A DNA stretch of 5,462 bases from an uncultured Saprospiraceae bacterium (GTDB lineage Bacteria > Bacteroidota > Bacteroidia > Chitinophagales > Saprospiraceae). The stretch is from NCBI GenBank assembly GCA_937959375.1, contig CALGLS010000102.1, forward strand, positions 1-5,462, read 5' to 3'. The position numbers and the translations under genes were made by a program. Under the pieces are notes generated by a model. It saw only the letters and a list, made by a program, of their open reading frames with translations, did not search any database and was not told the DNA's origin. The number at the start of each line of letters is the position of its first letter. The first letter of the stretch is position 1. Positions 1 to 4,606 of this stretch are shown one piece after another.

Positions 1-1
1 T

Positions 2-511
2 AATGATCCGGATAGTTTGCGTATTGCGGTAGAGTTACATGCTCCTGTGATTAAAGGTTTATTGAAAGGCGTAAAAGGAACGACTTTACAATATTTCTGT
101 AAAGAAAATTTTGATGCCAATATTGTTGGAGTTTGTTTTGAATCGGGGCAGCATGACGAACCATTGTCGATCAATAGAGCGATTGCTGCGATCACAAATT
201 GTTTGCGGACTTTAGGTTGTGTAGATCCGGAGCATGTTGAAAACCGGCACGACTCTCTTTTGATTCAACATTCAAATGACCTTCCTAAAGTGGCGGAGCT
301 GATTACAATTCACAGCATCTTACCAGGTGATGATTTTGAGATGGCTCCTAATTATAAAAACTTTCAGAAGGTGAAGAAAGGTGATGTGCTTGCCTATGAT
401 AAAAAAGGTGCGATCACTGCGCCGGAAGATTCTTTGATCTTGATGCCATTGTATCAGAAGCAGGGAGATGATGGTTTCTTTTTGGTGAAGATGTTGGTAG
501 AGTTTGTTTGA
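2..511 (+). CDS. Aspartoacylase / succinylglutamate desuccinylase family protein, C-terminal part (5' cut by window edge)
   Basis: The open frame runs in from the left edge and ends at TGA 509-511, leaving 169 residues of a family usually about 300-330 long. The TTG at 17 is not the start, because the frame continues upstream as NDPDS. The visible signature is FESGQHDEPLSINRA at residues 46-60. In the M14-like zinc hydrolases AspA and AstE this strand carries the catalytic glutamate, here probably E47. The HxxE and downstream His zinc ligands of the family would lie before the window. The rest (residues about 100-169) matches the small C-terminal beta domain of the family, with PGDDFEMAPNYKNFQKVKKG and ILMPLYQKQGDDGFFLVK. 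Such enzymes hydrolyse N-acyl amino acids (N-acetylaspartate, N-succinylglutamate) in the cytoplasm; the substrate cannot be decided here. No arginine-succinyltransferase pathway genes are visible, so astE would be an over-call. The gene converges on the 1282-1770 gene. Confidence -1.
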   Translation, partial: NDPDSLRIAVELHAPVIKGLLKGVKGTTLQYFCKENFDANIVGVCFESGQHDEPLSINRAIAAITNCLRTLGCVDPEHVENRHDSLLIQHSNDLPKVAELITIHSILPGDDFEMAPNYKNFQKVKKGDVLAYDKKGAITAPEDSLILMPLYQKQGDDGFFLVKMLVEFV

Positions 512-520
512 GAAGTTGGC

Positions 521-544
521 CCCTTCGACTTTGCTCAGGATAAC
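521..544. repeat. Dispersed CCTTCGAC...GCTCAGG-type imperfect palindrome
   Basis: CCTTCGACTTTGCTCAGG at 522-539 lies just after the stop codon of the aspartoacylase-family gene. Its ends CCT/AGG are complementary and the interior is a loose inverted repeat. From memory, sequences of the form CCTTCGAC-N3-GCTCAGG, and the reverse CCTGAGC-N3-GTCGAAGG, recur in intergenic DNA of many unrelated bacterial genomes. That recollection, and not a search, is the basis for calling it a dispersed element. It could also contribute to 3'-end formation of the plus-strand transcript, though no T tract follows directly. Confidence -1.
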
Positions 545-561
545 AACAGTTTATAATTTTT

Positions 562-750
562 CAACGCTGAGATGCGGAGTGCCCGCTAATGTAGTGATCG
601 CAGGGTGAGGACGCAGAGGTGTTTTTATTGCTGACGCAAAAAAAACATGGTGGAGTGGCGGAGTCTCAAATTGAGCATTCTTATTTTTTGCGGTCGAGGG
701 AAACTCTAATTCACATTCTAATTCTAATTCTAATTCTAATTCTAATTCCT
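562..750 (+). repeat. ~180-bp intergenic module, copy 1
   Basis: The copy opens with octamer-like units (AACGCTGAG, ATGCGGAG) followed by TGCCCGCTAATGTAGTGATC, then CAGGGTGAGG and ACGCAGAGG. Next come a T-rich stretch and the hairpin TTGC-TGAC-GCAA (628-639), then an A run, GGAGTGGCGGAGT, the 11-bp inverted repeat CTCAAATTGAG (664-674), TTTTTTGCGGTCGA and a tail of ATTCTA hexamers. It is nearly identical to copy 3 over most of its length but lacks one opening octamer. Its tail is longer because of hexamer expansion. Orientation is given on the plus strand by convention only. Confidence -1.
715..748 (+). repeat. ATTCTA hexanucleotide microsatellite
   Basis: Five perfect ATTCTA units occupy 715-744, followed by a partial ATTC at 745-748. 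They form the tail of module copy 1. The same tail in copy 3 (about 1260-1280) has interrupted hexamers only, so this tract looks like a local expansion by replication slippage. It lies outside any gene. Confidence -1.
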
Positions 751-769
751 ATCCCGCTATTCCAATTTA

Positions 770-930
770 AAAAAACATAGAAGCATAGGTTTATAGGGCC
801 CGTTATCGTGGGTGTTACTAGAGACCACATAGGTGGTTTATTTATTTGCTTTCGCAAAAAATTAACTGTGGACGCGGGGCATCTGTTTGTCGCTTGGCAG
901 GTTTTAATTTCTATTCGTTTTAGTTTTTTT
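770..930 (+). repeat. Diverged fourth module of the intergenic array
   Basis: The sequence is different but the order of parts matches the other three copies. It has opening octamer-like units ending in ATAG (AACATAG, AAGCATAG, GTTTATAG), then a spacer of about 30 bases starting GCCCGTTATCGTGGG (compare GCCCGCTAATGTAGT). The octamer core returns as ACATAGG, followed by TTTATTTGC-TTTC-GCAAAAAA (hairpin 845-858) and a tail AATTTCTATTCGTTTTAG (about 906-923) also present at the end of copy 2. I infer common design or descent. By eye the spacer is only about half identical, so the call rests on architecture as much as on identity. Confidence -1.
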
Positions 931-1110
931 CAACGCGGAGGCGCGGTGGCGCTGAGTGCCTGCTAACGTAGTGATCGCAAGGTGAGGCGCAGAGGTGTTT
1001 TTATTTGCTGACGCAAAAAAAGATAGCGGAGTGGCGGAGTAACAGGTAGTACTTTCTTATTTTTCTACGGTCGAGAGAAATTCTAATTTCTATTCGTTTT
1101 AGTTTTTTTT
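931..1110 (+). repeat. ~180-bp intergenic module, copy 2
   Basis: This module begins CAACGCGGAGGCGCGG and is followed head-to-tail by copy 3 exactly 180 bp later. It keeps the GCCTGCTAACGTAGTGATC spacer, the GGCGCAGAGG core and the hairpin TTTGC-TGAC-GCAAA (1004-1017). It then has GGAGTGGCGGAGT, but where copies 1 and 3 have CTCAAATTGAG it carries an unrelated AACAGGTAGTAC. Its tail, TTCTAATTTCTATTCGTTTT (from 1081), matches the tail of the diverged module rather than those of copies 1 and 3. Confidence -1.
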
Positions 1111-1290
1111 CAACGCGGAGATGCGGAGATGCTGAGTGCCCGCTAATGTAGTGATCGCAGGGTGAGAACGCAGAGGCATTTTATTTGCTGGCGCAAAAAA
1201 ATATGGAGGAGTGGCGGAGTCTCAAATTGAGCATTCTTATTTTTTTGCGGTCGAAGGAAATTCTAATTCACATTCTAATTCCTATTCCTC
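1111..1290 (+). repeat. ~180-bp intergenic module, copy 3, running into the stop codon of the acidic gene
   Basis: The opening octamers are the most regular here: CAACGCGGAG, ATGCGGAG, ATGCTGAG. They are followed by the GCCCGCTAATGTAGTGATC spacer, AACGCAGAGG, hairpin TTTGC-TGGC-GCAAA (1184-1197), GGAGTGGCGGAGT, the inverted repeat CTCAAATTGAG and a tail ATTCTAATTCACATTCTAAT. The final ATTCCTATTCC resembles ATTCCTATCCC at the end of copy 1. In this copy it contains the TAG stop codon (1282-1284, read on the minus strand) of the neighbouring gene, so repeat and coding sequence meet or overlap by a few bases. Confidence -1.
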
Positions 1291-1770
1291 CCCTTCCTCT
1301 TCCAACACATCAGCAAAAGCATCAATAATGGTTTTCATGGAAATGAAAAGATATTCTTTTCCTTCTTCTGTCACCATGTTGTCTTCATCTGGCACTACGG
1401 AATCTTCTACAAAAGCTAGCAGGTCTTCTTGTGGAGAATCTTCAAAAAACGGTGTTAGTCGTTCTCTAAAACCACCTTTTCCTGCGTCTTGTAGAATTTC
1501 CCAGTTCCGTTCTTCGGCCGCAGCGATATCATCTTCGGAAAGTTCGTCTATATCTTCGTGACTTCCGTCAATAGCTTTCCAGATAACCAAGGCCATGAAT
1601 AGAAACAATTGTTGTTCTTCTAAGGTGAATGATTGAAAACTTTCGGAATACAGATAACTGACTAAAGCTGGTTGCGTTTTACTAAGGTCAGTTAGTAGCG
1701 TTTCATAATCTTCTAAGTTGCCCACAACTTCTGCGCAGCTTTCAATTTGATCTTCGTTTATAAACTTCAT
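1282..1770 (-). CDS. Acidic hypothetical protein, 162 aa
   Basis: I do not recognise this family. The frame runs from ATG at 1770 to TAG at 1282-1284. The ATG shares ATGA with the TGA of the 830-codon gene upstream, so translation is probably coupled and this start is well supported. The protein is very acidic: by my count 43 Asp/Glu against 9 Lys/Arg, with clusters HEDIDELSEDD (residues 71-81) and an LEEEGEE C-terminus. No signal peptide is visible. The one strongly hydrophobic stretch, LFLFMALVIW (55-64), is short and inside a predicted helix, so a soluble, mainly helical cytoplasmic protein is likeliest. One cysteine (C12) is present. Being coupled to an exported envelope protein while looking cytosolic is odd; a chaperone-like or regulatory role would be speculation. 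The last few codons border repeat copy 3. Confidence -1.
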   Translation of the reverse strand: MKFINEDQIESCAEVVGNLEDYETLLTDLSKTQPALVSYLYSESFQSFTLEEQQLFLFMALVIWKAIDGSHEDIDELSEDDIAAAEERNWEILQDAGKGGFRERLTPFFEDSPQEDLLAFVEDSVVPDEDNMVTEEGKEYLFISMKTIIDAFADVLEEEGEE

Positions 1771-4259
1771 ATTTTTATAATCTTCAATTCTACACGTTGG
1801 TTTTTCTTACAATTTTCGAGTGAATCGTTTGGCACAAGTGGTCGTGATCTTCCGTATCCGTGGTGAACAATTTGATCAGCATTTGCTCCGTTTTCAATTA
1901 GGTAGTTGGCAATAGTTGCTGCTCGATCAGATGATAATTTATTTGCGAACTCGACGCTACACCAACCGTTGGTATGACCTCCAATCTCAACCTTTGCTGT
2001 TGGATTCTTTTTTAATAAATCTAACACTCGATTTAAATCAGTGGAAAGATCTTCTTTTATATTGGCTTTGTTAGCTTTAAAGAAAATATTTTTCAATGGA
2101 ATGATTTGACCAGTAGTTAGTTTGTACAACTTGATATCCAACTCTTCTCTTTCTTTATAGATCTTTTTGCCTTTTGTAGTCACCGCCTTATTGTTATCAA
2201 AGCGAAGTGTTTGTGGGGTACGATCTATTCTTTTTGATTTTCTAATTTGAGACTTTAATTCTTTTTGTAAATCTCCAAGAATTTCTTTTTTGATTTGGTA
2301 CTCAAGTTCGATGCGTAGTTCTTGGCGTACTTCTTCTCTTAGCGCTAAACGCAACTCTTGTTTTACTTCTTCGCGTAAAGCCTCTCGCAATTCTTCTTCG
2401 ACCTCTTCCATTAACTCACCTTTCAATTCTCGCCTTACCTCTGCTTTGTATTTTTTACGAAGTTCTTTCTTCGACTCAGATTCCATGAGCGTTGCCATTC
2501 GTTGAAATTTATTGACATAACCTTTTCGCGTCAGTGGATCCATATCATTTTTTATTTCAGAAGCCACTTCTGAAACGAGATCTGTTTTTAGTTCGTGACT
2601 AACTTCAGTTACCAGTTCGCCCTCCAAGGCATACCAAACATTTTCAACCAATTCATCAAAGCTTTTCGTTTCTTGCGTCTCGGAAGGCGTTACAGTCATG
2701 TCTAGCAATTCTTCATCTGAATTCACATCAGCACTTTTATCATTCTCTTCATTAAACTTTCGCTTCATCGCTTCCAATTCCGTTTCATTCTCTTTTCGAA
2801 CTGGACCTTTATCTTCGGTCACATCATTGTGTTTTCTAAACTTACGTTTTAATGCTGCTAACTCTTCATCCGCATCTTCGACTGTCTCTACCTCTTCTTC
2901 CTCTTGCCCTGTGATAGCAACATAACGATGCTTCAAACTTTCTAACTCAGGATCAACATCTCGCTGTATTCCTTTAGTACGTCTAACTTGTTTTGCTGCT
3001 TCTTGCGCTTCTCGTCTTCTTTGGTTTGCTAGTTTTACAAATTCATCGTTTACTTTATTAAGTCTAAGTTGTAGCTGTTCCGCTTCTGGCGAAAGCAATC
3101 CGATATCACCTTTTGAATCAGCAGTCATCGTTTCCTGATCCAACTCTTCTAATTCTTGTCCACTTAAGGTCATCGTTTCGCTCATAGCAAAATAACCTGA
3201 ACGCTCTGCATAAATCCCAATATCATTACCTCTTGGAATAACCAATCGATAACTTCCATCTTTCTTTGTTTCTTGCTGTTGAATTTTTCCGTTGACCGAA
3301 AGTGTTTGAAGTTTCACTTCCCCTTTTATGGGTTCACCTGTTTCAGCATCTATCAAATGTCCTGACAAAGCAATCGTTGGATTAGATTGGAATTTCGATG
3401 CAATTCGAATACTGATAATTTCATCATCACCATTTGCCCCTGAGGCAGAACAAAAAATTTCATCACCTTCGGGCGAAATCGAAAAATATTTTCCTATTGT
3501 TTGAGGGTTTAATTCAATATTAAGTGGCTTAGGTTCTTCCCATTCGGTCAGTTCACTATTGGTTGAACGACTCATATACAAATTCGCTTTCGTTGGATCA
3601 TCGCCTTGCCCATTACTTAAAAAGTACAAGGTTTTTCCGTCCTCCGCTAATGCTGCAAAGTATTCTTCCTTATTGGAGTTGATGGCCGTTCCTAAGTTTT
3701 GAGGTGCTGACCAAGACTCGTCTTGATTTTTTCTAGAGACATATAAATCGCGACCACCATAACTATCTTTGGAAGGCATGGACAACAACATGACCATTCC
3801 ATTCCCACTTAAATGGAAATTAATTTTGGTACCCTCCAATTTGAGACCTTCAATTCTTACTGGTTTAGGCATAGACCAAGTTCGTCCTCTCTTTTGAGAA
3901 TAGGTTAATCCATATCGAGCATTTGTCAAATAGAGTTTATCCCCATTGACATTAGTGCCAACCACAGAATTATCAGACTTATCATTGATGGAAGTTCCTA
4001 GATTAACGGCTTTACCCCAGTTTCCATTACTTTTCATGAAAGCCACCCAAACGTCGTAGTGGTCCTCACCTCCAATATTCAGCGGATCTCCTTTGCGAGA
4101 AAAGTAGATCGTTTTTCCGTTAGGAACAACGCAGGGTCTGTACTCATCGTAGGATGAATTTAAGGCTTCTACTAATTTCGCTTGCCTTGGTAGTTCTTGA
4201 CTAGAGACAGGCAGTAGATAAAGTAATCCAATAAGTAATATGAAAACTCGTTTCCTCAT
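1767..4259 (-). CDS. OmpA-family protein: signal peptide, PD40 propeller, CTLD, charged repeat region, OmpA C-terminal domain (830 aa)
   Basis: Residues 1-20 are a signal peptide (MRKR, then a hydrophobic core) with likely cleavage after VSS. No lipobox cysteine follows, so it is not an obvious lipoprotein. Residues about 35-285 form a PD40/TolB-like beta-propeller with repeats such as NGKTIYFSRKG, GGRDLYVSRK and DGKTLYFLSNG. Residues about 295-366 are a carboxypeptidase-regulatory-like fold (SGHLIDAETGEPIKG, DGSYRLVIPRG). Residues about 390-680 are highly charged and helical with two kinds of repeat (listed separately). Residues about 720-830 are an OmpA peptidoglycan-binding domain (GHTN, NKLSSDRA, GYGRSRP, NQRVEL). 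R779 of the usual diaminopimelate-binding pair is kept, but the Asp of GHTD is Asn764. C767 and C817 might form a disulfide. PD40-CTLD-OmpA resembles PorE of the Porphyromonas type IX secretion machinery without its TPRs. I infer a peptidoglycan-tethered envelope scaffold. The ATG at 4259 is preceded by CGTAAA, with no Shine-Dalgarno motif. Confidence -1.
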   Translation of the reverse strand: MRKRVFILLIGLLYLLPVSSQELPRQAKLVEALNSSYDEYRPCVVPNGKTIYFSRKGDPLNIGGEDHYDVWVAFMKSNGNWGKAVNLGTSINDKSDNSVVGTNVNGDKLYLTNARYGLTYSQKRGRTWSMPKPVRIEGLKLEGTKINFHLSGNGMVMLLSMPSKDSYGGRDLYVSRKNQDESWSAPQNLGTAINSNKEEYFAALAEDGKTLYFLSNGQGDDPTKANLYMSRSTNSELTEWEEPKPLNIELNPQTIGKYFSISPEGDEIFCSASGANGDDEIISIRIASKFQSNPTIALSGHLIDAETGEPIKGEVKLQTLSVNGKIQQQETKKDGSYRLVIPRGNDIGIYAERSGYFAMSETMTLSGQELEELDQETMTADSKGDIGLLSPEAEQLQLRLNKVNDEFVKLANQRRREAQEAAKQVRRTKGIQRDVDPELESLKHRYVAITGQEEEEVETVEDADEELAALKRKFRKHNDVTEDKGPVRKENETELEAMKRKFNEENDKSADVNSDEELLDMTVTPSETQETKSFDELVENVWYALEGELVTEVSHELKTDLVSEVASEIKNDMDPLTRKGYVNKFQRMATLMESESKKELRKKYKAEVRRELKGELMEEVEEELREALREEVKQELRLALREEVRQELRIELEYQIKKEILGDLQKELKSQIRKSKRIDRTPQTLRFDNNKAVTTKGKKIYKEREELDIKLYKLTTGQIIPLKNIFFKANKANIKEDLSTDLNRVLDLLKKNPTAKVEIGGHTNGWCSVEFANKLSSDRAATIANYLIENGANADQIVHHGYGRSRPLVPNDSLENCKKNQRVELKIIKI
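2244..2462 (-). repeat. Tetrad helical repeat block 2 within the OmpA-family gene (residues 600-672)
   Basis: From L600 to I672 a hydrophobic residue (Leu, Val, Ile or Tyr) stands at every fourth position, 19 in succession. The preceding residue is usually Glu and the following one often Arg or Lys. The unit reads x-E-hydrophobic-x, as in RELK, GELM, EEVE, EELR, EALR, EEVK. Three units make a 12-residue higher-order repeat, for example EELREALREEVK then QELRLALREEVR, mirrored in the DNA by an imperfect 36-bp periodicity at about 2310-2420. A strict 4-4-4 spacing is neither a heptad (3-4) nor a hendecad (4-4-3). On an alpha-helix the stripe drifts about 40 degrees per unit. Confidence -1.
2541..2651 (-). 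repeat. Tetrad helical repeat block 1 within the OmpA-family gene (residues 537-573)
   Basis: Ten consecutive hydrophobic residues lie exactly four apart: L537, V541, L545, L549, V553, L557, L561, V565, I569, M573. Most are preceded by Glu or Asp, giving units GELV, TEVS, HELK, TDLV, SEVA, SEIK. It is the same scheme as the longer block at residues 600-672, from which it is separated by a 26-residue linker containing NDMDPLTRKGYVNKFQRM. The linker has a proline (P575) that would break a continuous helix. Confidence -1.
2697..2948 (-). repeat. Three 28-residue repeats with an ELxxLKRKF core in the OmpA-family gene
   Basis: The cores are ELESLKHRY (438-446), ELAALKRKF (466-474) and ELEAMKRKF (494-502). 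Their spacing is exactly 28 residues (84 bp) from one to the next. Each is followed by an acidic, probably disordered spacer such as GQEEEEVETVEDADE or NEENDKSADVNSDEE. A weaker partial match, EELLDM at 516-521, may be a degenerate end. The spacers differ while the cores are kept, which suggests short helical docking motifs on a flexible linker rather than a recent duplication. Confidence -1.
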
Positions 4260-4284
4260 TTTACGGTAATGCGCTTTTTATATC

Positions 4285-4303
4285 GAAGTTATTTAAAAAC
4301 TTC
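4285..4303 (-). promoter_or_regulatory. Inverted repeat GAAGTT-N7-AACTTC close to the OmpA-family start
   Basis: A perfect 6-bp inverted repeat with a 7-bp A/T spacer lies 26-44 bases upstream of the ATG. In RNA it would form a weak hairpin; in DNA it could be an operator. Placement is suggestive, but an A/T-rich region yields such repeats fairly often by chance. Confidence -1.
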
Positions 4304-4327
4304 ATTTTGATTCGTAGGGTGATTTTC

Positions 4328-4381
4328 AAAGGCAGGATTTGCGTGTTTGTCGCAAATAAAATCGTGAAACCCTGCTTTCAC
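4328..4381 (-). promoter_or_regulatory. Possible two-state leader hairpin upstream of the OmpA-family gene
   Basis: Plus-strand coordinates are used. ATTTGCG (4337-4343) pairs perfectly with CGCAAAT (4351-4357). Just outside, AAAGGCAGG (4328-4336) can pair with CCTGCTTT (4371-4378) with one bulged G, extending the stem. The same 3' arm lies within another perfect hairpin, GTGAAA-CCCTGC-TTTCAC (4364-4381), so the two folds exclude each other. The structure sits about 70-120 bases before the ATG, a position suited to a leader RNA. It could instead be a weak 3' end for the TonB-receptor transcript. It does not match a riboswitch class I know. Confidence -1.
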
Positions 4382-4425
4382 AAAAAAGCAACATAGGTTA
4401 TCTCAAAATATTCATAATCCGGTAC

Positions 4426-4440
4426 TTGCAATTTATGCAA
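4426..4440. promoter_or_regulatory. Inverted repeat TTGCA-ATTTA-TGCAA, candidate operator
   Basis: Five-base perfect arms with a five-base A/T spacer give a compact dyad with centres about one helical turn apart, as in many dimeric repressor or activator sites. It lies about 170 bases upstream of the OmpA-family ATG. No regulator gene in the window points to a family. Confidence -1.
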
Positions 4441-4606
4441 ATATGAGGAGAATTAACAAAATTAAGAGGGATTTAAAGGTTTTTTAAGACTAGATGTGGA
4501 AAATCGCGGATAAAGCGAAGGAGCCCTAGGGATTTAATCAAAATGGCCATCAAAATCAAAGTTGTTCTAATCGCAAGGAAGAAGGATTTTCTTTTGAATT
4601 GGATGA

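Larger units (their letters stand above)
512..1281. other. Repeat-filled intergenic region between convergent genes
   Basis: This 770-bp stretch lies between the 3' ends of two convergent genes. I see no credible gene: the frames are short, low-complexity and follow the repeats. Nearly all of it is explained by a dispersed CCTTCGAC-type motif (about 521-544), three copies of a ~180-bp module, one diverged module and an ATTCTA microsatellite, each listed separately. No clear intrinsic terminator with a stem followed by a T tract was found for either flanking gene. The short stems inside the modules are the nearest candidates. Confidence -1.
4260..4606. other. Intergenic region upstream of the OmpA-family gene
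   Basis: This 347-bp gap separates the TonB-receptor stop codon from the OmpA-family start, long enough for a separate promoter. It holds inverted repeats GAAGTT-N7-AACTTC (4285-4303) and TTGCA-ATTTA-TGCAA (4426-4440), the nested leader structure at 4328-4381, the palindromes CCCTAGGG (4524-4531) and ATGGCCAT (4543-4550), and a direct repeat ATCAAAAT at 4537-4544 and 4549-4556. TAATTTTG, read on the minus strand at 4464-4457, fits the Bacteroidota -7 consensus TAnnTTTG, but I see no matching -33 TTTG, so the promoter is not called. No small ORF or RNA gene is convincing. Confidence -1.

Noticed and set aside
640..710. Short peptide frames inside the modules (for example from ATG at 646)
   Set aside because: They are tiny, are not kept in frame between copies and show no start context.
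628..1197. Module hairpins as ordinary intrinsic terminators
   Set aside because: On either strand the stem is followed by an A run instead of a T run, so they do not fit the standard model.
562..1290. CRISPR array
   Set aside because: The repeats are ~180 bp with conserved interiors, not 20-40-bp identical repeats separated by unique spacers.
1211..1561. Plus-strand open frame of 116 codons rich in Ser
   Set aside because: It starts inside repeat copy 3 and then runs antisense through the acidic gene. Its Ser-rich composition is the mirror of Glu/Asp codons on the minus strand.
2290..2925. Two plus-strand open frames (2290-2505, 2698-2925), Ser-rich
   Set aside because: Both are antisense shadows of Glu- and Lys-rich repeat coding in the OmpA-family gene and resemble no family.
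4200..4259. Lipoprotein signal for the 830-aa protein
   Set aside because: No cysteine follows the hydrophobic core. The region VSSQE fits signal peptidase I cleavage.
4457..4464. TAATTTTG on the minus strand as the -7 box of a Bacteroidota promoter
   Set aside because: It fits TAnnTTTG, but no TTTG was found at the expected -33 spacing and the leader would be nearly 200 bases. It is too weak to call alone in A/T-rich DNA.
4524..4556. CCCTAGGG and ATGGCCAT palindromes and the ATCAAAAT direct repeat as a terminator of the TonB-receptor gene
   Set aside because: The palindromes have no loop and no adjoining T tract in the right direction. They are noted only as sequence content of the gap.
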